From: Acorus gramineus
Lineage: Eukaryota > Streptophyta > Magnoliopsida > Acorales > Acoraceae
NCBI GenBank assembly: GCA_030737835.1
Contig: CM060850.1
Coordinates: 14,272,668-14,336,667, forward strand
DNA: 64,000 nt
Direction: 5' to 3'
The position numbers and the translations under genes were made by a program. Each line of letters starts with the position of its first letter. Positions within the stretch are counted from its first letter, which is position 1. The notes under the pieces were generated by a model. That model saw nothing but the letters and a program-made list of their open reading frames with translations, was not told where the DNA came from and did not search any database. Shown here in pieces: positions 23,931 through 36,932 of this stretch.

Positions 23931-26505
23931 TTTTACTTTTTTTTTTGTTGTTTTATTTCTTATTTTTCTCTTTATGTTCAAACGTATGTGTTATTGTTAT
24001 TATTTTTTTAATCACCTTATTTTTATTTATATGTTAATTTAGGATTTTTTTTCACATGATCATTTTTAAAATATATATATAAGTGTTAAAAGAATATTTA
24101 AAATATTTTGTTATGGTAATCACCGAACAAAAATATTTTTATGATTTCGTGAAGGGCCTCATCTAACCCTTCTATTTTCAGGGTAAGGGCAATGTAGACT
24201 CATTTTCATTTTCAGTCCTAAATGCAATACACTTTTTTTTTTTTTTTGAAATAGTATACATCATTTAATGAGATATGTTTTTTTTTATAAAAAGATGAAA
24301 TATGTATTCTAATAAATTGTATAAAAGTATCTAGTACAGTATATTCTTCAATATCTTAGTAGACATTACATGTGTTCAATTCATTAGAGTACAATCCATT
24401 TTTCATAAAAGACTGTAGTTCATTAATTGAGTATATACTTAAAAAAAAAAAAAACAATACATCCAACCCCGTGATGTAATCTCGTTTGAAGCCCCCGACC
24501 ATTTTGAATTTTTATACTATTGTGAAAAGTAAAGTATATACCTAAATATGCCAGTCTCGTATACCCCGTTTGACATATGTACTCACATTAATGAGATATA
24601 TACATTTTTATAAATGAGTCAATACAATTAATTTGAATATATACTTCATCTTTTATAAAAGCATACAACTCAAAAAATATTAGATTGAAAAAAGACTATG
24701 CCTAACATTATTATGTGCCTAACATTATTCAACATTGAGCGCTTATACACACAGTCCATTTTGTAGCCCCATACATTATGATAACATAGTATATACTGCG
24801 TTATTATAATGTATAAGGTTCTATCATAGCATATGATATAAAATATTTTATCATTTTTAATATAAAAAAATACACTAATGTATCTTAATATATACTTCAT
24901 TTTATATAACAGAATGCACTTCAATTGAAGACTGTATGATTTTTTTTAAAAAAAAAACTGATATGAACTGCAATTTGAACTGTAAAGAGGTTGGACGTAT
25001 CATTTTCCTTCAACATTTTATTCCTTTTAATTTGACAAATCGGACGAGCCCACCAACCTCGCCCCAAATGGTACCTGGGTAACAATTGAAAAGGGCCCAT
25101 ACTTGTAGTCCAAAAACACATATCACATTTGTATTGATTTTTGTTAAAATCATGTACCTAGGATATGTATTTTTATAAAATGTGATGTACATATTTCAAT
25201 AAAATGAATTGAATGATAATATTTATAAAAAGTGTGAAAATTTTATAATGAGATATATATTCGATATGGTGACTGGATGGGAGCTATGAGGTATATAGAA
25301 CTAGATTTGAGACTGTACAAAAGGTTGAGTGTAACAGAACTCTTGAATATAGATTGAGGGGTGCTAATACTAAGTACATTTTACACATCACTAACGTAAT
25401 ATATAAAATTATCCAATGCAATATATACTCAACAATATCAATACATACTTTCTTTCAAAAATATAAAAATGTATGTATTCAATTCAAATAAGTATGTAAT
25501 TGATTTTTTATAAAAGAATAAATCCATATTCAAGGTAGGATTCCAATATCAAAACACGTGAGGATTACAAAGAGACATTTGAAAAGGGCTGAATATAAAA
25601 TTGTCCCATGTTCGTTAGGATTCTTAAAATCTCTTGTATTCTACCTCTTGTTTTTATTAAAAGGAAAAAACCTGAATTAACTCTATCCATGATAATACTT
25701 CATTTATCCAATCAAATAGGGAACAATAATTCTAATCAAATTATATAAAGCAGAAAAACATGTAATGATTTATATAAATTTATGTATTTCCCTTTTTATA
25801 GTATTATGTGCTTCATCTAACGAATATATACTTGAAAAAATCAAAATGATTGAGACTGCAGAAGAAACTGCAGTGGCTGGCTAGATGTATCATTTGCTCT
25901 TTTCCTAAAGAAAATGATATGTCCAATTCCTTGTGCAACCCCATTGGCAGTCGTCACCACCTTTTATTATTATTATTATTAATATACACTTGTCTATTGA
26001 AATACATACTATTATAAAAAGTGAAGCATACATTGAGATACACTATTATATTTCTTTGAAAATGATTTCTTCTTATTCTTCCACTATAATAGTGTAATAT
26101 ATTATGCGATAACGTAGTGTATAGATATTTGCGCTTTTTTGCCTAAAATTTTTCAGCTAAATTAGTTCTACAGAGAATGATATGTCTAGCCCCTTGTGCA
26201 ACTTTCATTTGTAGCCCACACGAGTTTTCTTTTTCTTTTTAAATATACACGTCTATTCAAATACATGCTAATACATTTTATTATTTGTAATGAAGTACAT
26301 ATTAAAATACAATAGTGTATTTTATTTTTAAAATGAATCTTTTGTTACTCTATACATTATGATAGTAATCATATACTACATACGGGATTATAAAACGGAT
26401 TGAGTGTATGAGCGCTCTTAATTCTACGCTGTGTCAACTTTTTTTGTTGACCTAGATCCGGCCAATCACCAAATTAGTGGTAGAACTAAGGGTCAACAAA
26501 AAGCC
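23931..26505. repeat. Cluster of AT-rich dispersed modules
   Basis: Versions of a short module recur, combining 'tatatctcattaa', 'tttttataaaa' and 'caattcattgaagtatata', at about 24270, 24590, 24890, 25190, 25430 and 26000. Related copies occur at 16800, 46490, 59270, 59520 and 61180. No gene is seen. The origin is unknown; it may be an old MITE or a degenerate satellite-like array. Confidence 0.4.
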
Positions 26506-27063
26506 CGAGGCCTGAAAGCCTAGCCCGTGCCTGTTCGTGGGTCGGGACGGGCCAGGCTCGGGCTTGATTTTGGGGCCCGACTGGCCCGTGGGCCATCCCA
26601 AACTGGGCATGTTAGGGCAGGCTCGCTAACCCGTCTGCTGGCTCTACCCGTAGGCATTTGGTGGACAATCTAATAAATGAGTCATATGTAATTTTATGTA
26701 ATTTTAATTAAAATTGTGGGTGAATTATATAAATTATTGATATTTATGTAGGTGCCAACCTAGTTAGGTATATGTAGTTATTTAGTTTTTCAAGTAATTA
26801 ATTCATTTAATATTTTTATTTTTGAAAACTTAATAGATATAAATATTTTTTACAACATTATACTTTAAATTTTGTGTTATTTTAACATTATATACAAATG
26901 AACAACTTAAAATTAAAAAATCAAAAGAAATAAGATGTTTAAAATCTGAGTCCGTAGGCCCGCCCATGGCCCGAAGCTGAGGCCCGGCCCGTTCAGGCCC
27001 GGGCCAGTGGACAGGGCCTGGGCCATTTTTTTTCCGTGGGCCTGGGCCCTGTTTCAACGGGCC
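26506..27063. repeat. GGCCCG-rich interspersed repeat next to the CB5 promoter
   Basis: GC-rich ends (26510-26640 and 26945-27063) made of GGCCCG/CGGGCC motifs bracket an AT-rich core. This resembles the organisation of hAT-type elements elsewhere in the window. Clean inverted repeats and a target duplication were not found. Its right end lies only 126 bp before the CB5 start codon. Confidence 0.45.
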
Positions 27064-27189
27064 GGGAGAACAACTTCTTTTGAAAGCCAGTCGTCTAACT
27101 TAAAGCACTCTGTTGACTGTTGAAATTAAGAGCCCAAATTTGAAGAACAGAATCTACAGAAGAGCGAATCAGTGAAGATTTTGGAATCC

Positions 27190-30100
27190 ATGCCGACCCT
27201 CACAAAGATCTTCTCGATGCAAGAGATCTCTCAACATAACGAGAGGGACGACTGCTGGGTCGTTATTGACGGCAAGGTATCACTGAAATCCACAAAAAAA
27301 AAAAACCCATCCAGCTTCGTATAATACTTGTATTGATTGATTGGTTTGATGGGTTGTGTTTGTTTTTTGAATTAGAAGCCTGGTCGTTGAAAAGTTTGTA
27401 CCTTTCTGGTTTTTGGGGTTTTGGGTTTATGTGGGTGTTGTTTTCTTGTTTGAAATGATTGATTAAGAAATTGGGGTCTCATGAGATGATGGGTTCATTC
27501 TGGGTTTTTAATTTATGCAAAAATATGTTTTTTTTTTTCCTCAATCATGGTGTTGTTTAGAAATTGTGTAGAAATTGTTGTGTAGATATTGTTTTTTGTG
27601 AGTGGATAAAGATACTGTTTTGTTTTCTTTTATTCCCATTTAGAACAAATTTTTGTAAAAAACAGCTTTTACATGAATCCTACAATCAATAAGTTTTGTC
27701 ATAAATGTTGTTTTATCAGACTTTTAACACGTGAAAAACTAAAATCTGAAACCAAAAGCTGAAGTTCAAAAATATCCATTTGGAACTCATTATCTGGAAG
27801 ATGATTTTGCAAAAACTGAATCAGTTTGACTGTTTGGTTCCAAACTGAGGCCTAAGAGAGACACCATGAACATTTGGGTTTTGGTTTTGGGAGGTATATT
27901 TGAAATGTATGTGCTGGTGATAAGTAATTTTTTTTCTTCTGTTTTTTAGTGGAATATTATGTGTATGTGTGTTCCATGTTCTGCATTTATGATCAGGTTT
28001 GTATAAGTTGCAAAATTTTGAGTCAGGGGCTGAATTGTAGGCCACACAACTTCTATGTTGGGATGATGGGTTTTCCAAAGTGATTATGGGGTACAATTTT
28101 TACAAAATTTGGGAGTCAGAATACAACTTCATTGTACTCTGATGTGACAATTTATTCAGAAATAGTTCAATTTGGGTTGAACAATAAATGCAAAATTGCA
28201 TTTATTCAAGGATGAATTCTCCTTGTGAAGTGGGGTTACTAAACAGACCTTTAGTATGCTTGTACAATAGGATATACATTAATCACGATGTACTTTTTTT
28301 TTTTTTAACAATCTCATTCACATAGACATTGGAACTCTGACACACACGATGATGTAATGTGATGTAGTTGTTGAAGGTTTATAATTCGTTTGAACATGGA
28401 AGATAAATTGAATTGCTGGTGATATGTAACTAGATTATTTATTCTAGGGAGGATATTTCTTGTTTGGTTTGGCTACAATAACATTGCACAAACTGAATGT
28501 TATTTAGAAAAAGTTCTATGTTCTACCATAAGTCACCAGGAGGAGTATCTTAAATGGTAAACTTTTAACAACCAGTGACCATGTCAAATTTGATTAGCTC
28601 ATTTGTGATACATGTCATCATTGTCATCTTGTCTTTGTTCGAATTTGAAAAGTGATTTGGAAAATTATATCAGATGTCTGCGCATGGATGTCAAACTAAT
28701 ATGTTGGTTATCGGTTATCCCATCATTGTGATATTCTGGTTGTTCTTGCCGAAATATTGCTGTATTTTTTATCTTTATCAAATGTCAAACTCTTAAAACT
28801 CTCTCAAAGGACGAAACTCTTTTTATTCTGGAACTAACACAGAAACACCAAAATCCTTAAAAATTAATTCATAAAACCATATTAGCTCAGCAATCACTTT
28901 ATGGAGATGAACATGTTAACTCTCTTTGTGTAGCCGAGCATAGTTTAGTCAACTTTACGAGGCAGAACTTTGAGAAAAATAATAGAGTATGGCTTGATTA
29001 ACCACTTAGCATATGAGGGGATGACCATAGTTCATTGCATTTCAGTGTGGACAGACATAAGGATACTAATTGTCTTTGCAAATAAGAAAACTTGAAGATG
29101 AAGTTTCTGAGCAAGTAGAAAGGTTTAAATTAAACAAAAGAAACTCTGGTCAAGTATCATCGGACTTTCTTTCTGAAAGATATGAATCCAATTTTACATA
29201 GTTTGTTAAATTGTAGACCCGTAGTCAAACCTCAAAGTTCTAAAAATCTAAATAATGAGCTATTTTCTTGGCTTGCTCCTGTATTTCTCCAGGATGATAC
29301 CTTAACAACTTTAAAGTTAGTGTCACTTTGGATTGAATTACTCACTCATATTGTCCTTTGTACATTCTTCGTGGAAAATGAATCTGAACATCTAACTCTG
29401 GCTACATTTTAGAATTAGGATTTGGATTTGTGGGGGCTATGGGAGCTAGAGAAAATTGGGGAATAACCATTATTTTGGAATTTTATGATAGGATAATGGT
29501 CTAAGAAAATGACCAATCATTATTATGTCTGTGTTACGTGTGTTGTATCACAGCATATACTTCTAAGTTAACTCGTTATTTGTCACATGGTATGCTGATT
29601 TTGAACTATCTCATAAATGAGTGAGTAGTGCGCTAGGATTCACTCTCAGTTTGAAGCAAAATAATTTCCATGCAAGTTGTGTTAATGCTTTACATGGGAG
29701 TTCTCACTTTATTTGAAACTTTATACTTGGTTGTATGCATGTTCACTATAACGCCCTAATTTTTTAAGTGGCTACTGATTATTAGATAGAATAATGAAGG
29801 GAATGTTCAATTCGCTCTGTTGAAAATTATTCTCCCACAAAAGAAGATTGATATAAAATGCATTACGTCAGAAGCATGCAGTGGACATATGTTGCTAATT
29901 TAATTTTATTCAGTAACAAAAATAAGTAGCCTTCGGGCTAGAGTAGAATGATTCCCTTAAACATGGGGAGGGTTCTTCAACAAGAAGATCCCTTTTCTCC
30001 ATTCATCTTCATTCTAGTATCCACTGTTCTCAATAGAATGATTCACAAAGCCGTGGAGCATGGTTGGATACATGATTGAGGTAACTAGAGGACGCTCTTG

Positions 30101-33100
30101 TGTTCCACGTATTCAATACACCAATGATACGATTCTCCTTTGTGATGAACAAGAAGGCAATTTGGAGGGTTTTATATTTGTCATCAAATGTGGTATGGTT
30201 CCGGGCTATTAATGTGAACTTTTCCAAGAGTAACTTGGTGAGGATCAACATTCCTATTAATGAAGTTTCTGCAAAAGCTTCAAGAATGATTTGTAAAGCT
30301 ATGTGTTTCCCTATCAAGTACCTTAGACTTCCACTCCACACAAGTAGCCTTCAGGAGAGGGATTGGAATCCTATTCTTCTTAGATTGGATAAAAAACTTG
30401 AAGGTTGGAGAGACTGCGACCTCAGCTTGGGAGGTTGCTTAGCTCCTAAAGGCAGTGCTTACGAACCTTCCGCTCTATTCTTTCTCAATCTTCAAAGTAC
30501 CTCGCGTCATTCTTGAGAAGATGGAGAAAACTAGGAGATTCTTCTGGTCTAGTAATAAGGAAAATGGAAAGGGGCCCCATTTAGTTAAATGTGATATTGT
30601 CTGTCGAGCCAACACACGAAGGGAGTATGGGTGTGCTAAATCTTAAGAACATGAATAAAGCCTTATTGGGGAAATGGCTATGGAGACTTATGTCAGCCCT
30701 AAAAACTCTTTAAGCTAGAGTTATTCAAGAGAAATATTATTTGGGATGCACGGGACTTCCCTTAAATCCTCAACCATGAGTTGCTCTCTCGATGGGATGG
30801 AAGAACATTCTTGAGATGGCTGATGATCTACATGAGGAGATTCCATACTGTCTTGTCAATGGAGTGGCTATTTGCTTTTGGAAGGGCAATGGTTTATCAA
30901 TGCTTCTTCGGCACTTCTTTAGTTCTTTTCCAAATCTCTTTAAGGTTGCATTGGATGAAAATGATGTTATTTGTGATTCTTTCTCTTGTGACAAATCTAT
31001 CATTTGGCATCCCTGTCTTCATCGAGATCTAATTGATATTGAATCGTTGGAGTTTTCCTGGCTCTCCAAGAGGTGGAACAAATTTGGAAGATGAAGATAC
31101 AATTATATGGAAGTTGGCTCCACGTTCCTGATTTTCCGTGAAGACCTTCTACCGTAAACTCAATATACATCCCCACCAAGATATTTCAACTATTCAGCAT
31201 GATTGCCTTATTTGGGGTGCACTTGCGCCTTTGAAAATCCTTTGTTTCATGTGGATTCATTCTTGATTACACACTTATCAAGATTAATCAGGTGAAATGG
31301 GTACAAAACGGCAACGTTACGTGTGAGTTTTGGATCATGGAAGATGTAACAAGGATCACCTCTTCTTTGGGTGTGCCTTTAGTGGTCAGATTTGGGAGAA
31401 GGTTGAGGAGGTCCTAGGGTCAAATTGCTGATTTTGAGACCTTAATGGCATGTGTAAATCGTTCCATATGAGGTGTAAAAGAAGTGACTGAGGCAATTAT
31501 GCAAAGTTCCAATTGCCAATCCTCATGTGGTTCGTTGGAGTATTTGGTTAGCTTGCAGAATGCATCTTCCAACACAAGAGGATCTATGCGGAGAATACTT
31601 GGATAAGCACACCTCATGTCATAAAAATGGGTCATTTTGATCCTTGGTGTTGATTGACCTTTGACCATCATGGATAATAAGTGATTCAGGTAGGATCAGT
31701 TTTGAGTGTAACTTAAGCTTTGGAAGGGTTCTCTTTTGATACACACACACACACACACGGCGTCAATTATTAAGGCCTTCTCAGAATGAAAAGGCTTCAC
31801 AACAAGATATGAATCTGACAGCAATGCTTGATAAATGATGCCAAATATCTTGGAGGGCTGTTGGTTCATTATAATGGGGTCTTGTTTAAAATCAGTTAGC
31901 ATGTAGGAAAGAATGAGCAACCAAGGAAAAATTCTTCAACTAGTATAAACCCGGTATGGTCCACAAACAAGGAGGTAGGGTAGGAACACATATTTAATGG
32001 TCTGCTTTCATCTCATAGGGATCTCACCAGCCAGAGAACCGAAGTTAGACACATCCATTGACGTTCCATACAATCACAAATTTTAAAAACATGCTTTGCA
32101 TTAAATTCTACGAAAAACTAAAATGAATAATGTAGGAATGGTCCTAAGTGTTTGGTATTACAATGAACTATAACATTTATTGGGCCATGTGACCTTGTGT
32201 ATATGTTTTAAAGTCCTTGATCAATGCTCGGCTGCACTGCGTCCAAGGCAAATTTCTATAGTGCTAGCTATGAATTCTAACATATATTATTTCTGGTTAT
32301 ATCTACCAACACTCCATGGAATCATTATCTTTTTTTTTTAATTATTTGAGATATAGTATTATTTTAAACTCCATATATATCTTCATTCTTAAATTATGTG
32401 GTGTTGTGCAAGCCTTATTTTTTTAATGCATCTGTTCCATTTTCTGTAAGACCCGTCTCACATAGATCCTACTGGATATACAATTTCTAGGAATTTATTT
32501 ATCATCCAAATTTAATTATTCAAGTGTAATTTTAAGAAAAAAATAAAATCCAGCTCCTTAAGAAAGCAAGAGCCTTCCCTGCACACACCAACAAAAGAAA
32601 AAAAAAAAGATAACAACTTCGTAAAGCCAAACATATTTTAGATTACAATAAGTGCATTTCTTTTTTGGTCTGCATAGAGAATTGTTTCTATGAAGAAGCT
32701 GATCTGCGCATGAAAAATTAATTTATAATACTTGTCCTTCCTTCGAAACAATTAACAGAAAGCTTTTGTTAAGTTCTTATCTTGACATCCTCACAAGAAA
32801 CCATTCAATCTAGGATGTCCTCCTTTTAAGTTGTTAATCTCCTTTAAAATCATTCCTAGATTTCATCCCTCAAGATATTGGGAGACTGTCATTCTGATAA
32901 TATTTAATGAGGAAAGTGTGTCAATCACCACAAAATTATCATCAAAGCCTGACCTCCTTTTTCCTATAGTTCCGAAAGTCTATAGGAAAAATTTAAGCTA
33001 TAGCTGAGCCAATGTGGCCTTCATAAATTCTATTTACTCAGACAATGAGAGTACTGTGAATATTCTTAAGTGGTCTGCAAACATGTTTGCCTACTTTTTG

Positions 33101-35026
33101 CCCAGGCTTATAAAATGCAGAATTCCATTCCAATTTCTTATCATACAGTTAAAAATAATGCCTTGGAGGTTTCGTTTGCTTTGTCCTTTTCCCTCAGTCT
33201 TGCCTTTTCCACCACTTCTAGCATCGCTTCTACCTTTCTATCAAATATTCTTTTGTTGCTTTCACATCTGAGATCTCCTTATTGCAAATGTTCTTTCTGG
33301 CAGTCACCTGTTCACCATCTAATCCTTATGGCAAATATTTAGAAGCTTAAATTTAAAGGCTATGTGGTTCCAAAGAATAATGTAGGGTTTTGGTTATTTT
33401 GTGGTTATAAGCTAGGTAGTTTTTTTCCTTCCTATTTTTAGTCAAACTAGGAGTTTAAGGTTTTATTTCATGTTTTATGTAATATTTTTAGTATTATTTC
33501 AAGTAATAGTTGTCTGTTAAACAATGCTATTTGGGCGTGATTTAGTAATCCATTGAGTCTAATTTTGGGGGCATTTTAGAATTTCAATTTGCCTATAAGT
33601 CTTTGTGGTGGTCCTAGCAAGCATCATAATTTGTTAGAATAGGACCCCAGTGTAGTCTATACATGGCTTGATGGACCAAGAAAAATAGGTTTCCATTGAA
33701 TGAATAGAAGTTCAGTTTTCCTAGTAATTTTTTATTATTATTATTATTATTATTTTTATCGATGAAAAATAGGGAAACTCCAAGCGCATAAGATTTATTT
33801 TTTTAAGGAGAAGGTAAACAAAGAAGGCCAAAGCCTCAAAATAACTAAATAAATGAATAAATATATAAATAAAACAAAGATTACAAAACTTCTATCAACC
33901 AAATTTATCTACTCGCATGCTGCACAAGTGCAATGCATCCCTCCAACTTTAATTGGACCAAGAACTACATCCCATATGTTTTCAAAATATGGCTTCTCAC
34001 CTTTAAATATGACATAGTTGCATGCTAGCCACGTGGACCAACAAATAGCGTGGGTGATGATTTGGAATACGTTACCCTTGGAACTCCTATCCCCATGTTC
34101 ATGGAGGCTTTGATTCACTTCTCAATCTTGAGATGGGATTAATTGAATCCCATCAGTTTTGGTCAGTACCCAATGAGAGGCTGACATGTGTCACCTCACA
34201 TGCTTGACTTGTGTTAATTTTATACATGTGTCTGTCCTTCATTGGGTATTGATTGGATCCATCTCATCGATTCCATCTCATCAATCTCTTTTTTGGGGAT
34301 TCGAAACCAAGATTTTGTCATGGTAGCTCGAGCACTTTACTATTGTGCCCGGCAATGACCTCTAGTTATAAGATAGATAGCATAGTAAAATCTAGATAGT
34401 CGTACTCAATTCAGTAAGCCTGATAAGTGTGTATTTTCTTTAGGATTATTCAGGAAAAATATCTATGCTCTTTTGACTTCTAAGTAACACTCAGTCTGTC
34501 CGGCACTAGACAATCTATCACGTAAACATTAGTTAATATTATCCAAAGTATTATAAAATAATCTCTTATTGATCCATGACAGGTTTATGATGTGACGAGC
34601 TATATGGATGAACACCCTGGAGGAGATGATGTCCTTGTCAATGCAACAGGTACATTCCTCCTCCCTTTCTAATTATTTGCTCGGTCATAAAATCCGAATT
34701 AATTTCAGTTTTGAGTGCATTCACTCTTATTAAGTCCAGATTTCCACCAAGCATAACTGATCTTTGACCATAAAAAAGGTAAAGACGCAACCGAAGAATT
34801 CGAAGATGCTGGGCACAGCAAAGACGCGAGAGAGCTCATGCAGCAGTACTTCATCGGAGAGTTGGACCTGACTCCGGTCATTCCAGAACTCGAGATTTTC
34901 ACGAAAGAGCAACCAGCGTATATGGTCCAGAAGCTCATGAACAAGGTGACAAAGCATTGGGCAGTCCCTGCTACAATCGTTGGCATATCGGCCATAGCAG
35001 GCATTTTATATCTACGTAAGAAGTAG
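27190..35026 (+). CDS. CB5-A: Cytochrome b5, tail-anchored, CB5-A type (3 exons)
   Basis: Exons are 27190-27276, 34583-34649 and 34779-35026, giving 133 residues with GT-AG junctions and consistent phase. The N-terminus [10 protein letters not shown] and the [25 protein letters not shown] core closely resemble Arabidopsis CB5 isoform A as I recall it. Heme ligands are His40 in HPGG and His64 in GHS. A C-terminal membrane segment (about 113-130) followed by RKK gives the tail anchor expected of an ER or outer-envelope cytochrome b5. Such proteins pass electrons from NADH-cytochrome b5 reductase or P450 reductase to desaturases and hydroxylases. Intron 1 is 7.3 kb and contains LINE fragments in both orientations. 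A GC-rich repeat ends 126 bp upstream. The gene looks intact, and the start is the first ATG in the family-typical position. Confidence 0.95.
29925..31660 (+). mobile_element. Decayed LINE fragment in CB5 intron 1
   Basis: Reading-frame pieces match a LINE reverse transcriptase. An (R)[16 protein letters not shown]-like segment (about 29969) is followed by an IQYTND form of the YADD catalytic box (about 30112), then a [14 protein letters not shown] segment (30296-30340), an RRFFW motif (30535) and a zinc-binding region with [13 protein letters not shown] (about 31360-31395). Stops and frameshifts separate the pieces, so it is an old, non-functional copy. It lies in the same strand as CB5. Ends and tail are not clear. 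Confidence 0.75.
33729..34118 (-). mobile_element. LINE 3'-end fragment in CB5 intron 1
   Basis: A 69-codon frame on the minus strand contains [19 protein letters not shown], the C-terminal WxxWxxRNxxxF-type motif of plant LINEs. Downstream on that strand is a (TAA)n-like tail (33729-33752 on plus). It lies opposite to the other LINE piece in the same intron and to the host gene. Confidence 0.65.
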
Positions 35027-35123
35027 GAAAACAAAAATTCCCAGAAACCATCACACATTATTATGTTTGCACGGATTGATGGCTACCAAACTCAATTCGG
35101 ATAACAATTTTGATACATAGGGA

Positions 35124-35129
35124 TTTATT
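35124..35129 (-). terminator. Possible poly(A) signal of the B12D gene
   Basis: The minus strand has AATAAA about 85 bases past the B12D stop codon. It lies in the 186-bp gap shared with the convergent CB5 gene. Confidence 0.4.
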
Positions 35130-35212
35130 CATATTTGACAATGCAAATGCAGCAATGCATGAGATCAATACATAGACATTTCTGATGAAAAATAGAACAG
35201 CTTCTGCTTTGC

Positions 35213-36861
35213 CTATTCTTTGTGGTTTGAGAAGAAATTGTTTATAGCAGGCATGACTTCTGGACGGCGTGTTCTGAGAAACTGACGGAGGCCGTGCAGG
35301 GCGTATCTCTCGCCTTCCTCCTTGTTGTCCAGGATGGCTGTGTTTCTGTGTGCTTTGTTGATTCTGCAATTATATTAATTTGACAATTCAGTAATCAGTA
35401 TTATACATTGATACCATTCCACATATACATGCCTTTTTTTACTTCTGTCTTTAGTTGCTGTTGCTGAAAATGCATTATGTGTGCAGGTGACAGATGCATG
35501 AGTCTCGATCCAGTGATCCAAAATTTGACCAATTTAGTGATTCAGGTTAATTTTGAACCAATGGCCCATGGGTGTTATCATTTTGAGATTGGTACGTTCA
35601 TCCGCTCGGGTCACTAAAAGTTGATGATTTTGTTAGTTATATAGTTTTCTATGCATGTATGGACTTTGGTTTAATCAGTCCATTACAATGACCAGGGAAT
35701 AGGGCACTGTAGCACATAGTTATTCCTGCAGTCCTTTTTGAAACCCTCACTTTTTTCTGACTTAGTATATATATTAGGTTAGGCTAGAAAATACCAAGTT
35801 AAGAAAACGTAAAATGTATATATTCAATTAATTAAATATATAATTCAGGTATGTACCTCACTATGCACTATATATCTTCAAAATAATCATAGGAGGGAAC
35901 ATGATCTTCTGTGCTATGGTCAATGTTGTGAATCACTATGCAGTATATATCTTCAAGAAAATCAAAATTTTGGCCAAAGTTGTGAATTAATAGCTAATAA
36001 ATATGATAAAATCATATATTCTTTTATTCAAGTTTTGGTAAAATACATGTTTTCATTTAGCTATCAAATTCAACCCCATAAAAAATTATGAATCATTCAC
36101 AATATTTCTAATAATTTCAAGATTCTTGTTGTTATGGTTGAAAATACTATAAAGAATGGTGTCCAAACATATGTTTTACCCTCTTTTAACACTTGTATCA
36201 TTGGAAATTAATATGATACATAAGTAAAACTAACTCTATCATATATTGTTATCATTACAAAAATAAAATACCTAAGCATGCATTAAGTAATCTTTAAATC
36301 ACAAAATGATTAAAAGATAATTATTAGTTGATCAGCTAAAACAAATATAAAGAAAAACTTAAAAATTTGGGATTCTTAAATATGTCCCATCTAAATGGGA
36401 CGAAACGGGTTTTAGGATGAGATTTTGTTACCGGGATTGATATTAAGATTAACAAAACCCGTCTTAACTCGCCTTGTTTCATCTCCAAAATGAGAGAAAC
36501 CAATAAACCAATATCTCTCACAACAAAAGTATCTTTTTAGTTAAATTTTCTTGTATCAACAGAAGTCTAATCAATGAAGAATGACAAATACATCTACCAA
36601 TCTGTTAAGAAATGATTCAAAACTGTTAGTTTGAAATACAAACCTGACATCAGGGTTCATGACCATGTTACGCGTAAGCGAAAACACACACATTCCTGTT
36701 ACGAAAGTCATGGCCGCCATCAAAGGATACACCTTTATAAATAAAAATAAAAATAAAAAATCAATACAAAACTCATCAATATCAGAAAGAAAAAAAAAAA
36801 ACATAAGAACAAGTGATGATGAAGAGAGGACATCAACCTCTGGTTTCACCCAACGAGTCAT
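35213..36861 (-). CDS. B12D-family protein (MLRQ/NDUFA4-like, 3 exons)
   Basis: Exons on the minus strand are 36861-36838, 36732-36644 and 35363-35213, giving 87 residues in consistent phase with GT-AG introns. The protein begins MTRWVKPEVYPLMAAMTFVT, has one membrane segment (about residues 10-28), then LTRNMVMNPDVR and a hydrophilic tail with KEEGERYALHGLRQFLR. This is the size and order of plant B12D proteins, which share a family with the MLRQ/NDUFA4 respiratory subunit. Known members are small mitochondrial proteins linked to senescence, germination or low oxygen. The role of this copy is inferred only from family. A TATATAAAAA box lies about 60 bp upstream. It converges with CB5. Intron 2 contains a hAT-like relic near 36381-36480. 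Confidence 0.92.
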
Positions 36862-36921
36862 TTCTGAAAGAGTAGATGGTGTTTTTGAGAGAGGATCAGA
36901 AAGATATATATGTTGGTAATA

Positions 36922-36931
36922 TTTTTATATA
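36922..36931 (-). promoter_or_regulatory. TATA box of the B12D gene
   Basis: The minus strand reads TATATAAAAA about 60 bp before the start codon, a normal distance for a short 5' UTR. Confidence 0.45.
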
Positions 36932-36932
36932 T

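Noticed and set aside
26830-27057. 75-codon minus-strand frame rich in Gly/Pro
   Set aside because: It is a translation of GGCCCG repeats with no start context or homology.
34705-35058. Minus-strand frames across CB5 exon 3
   Set aside because: They are antisense shadows of the cytochrome b5 exon.
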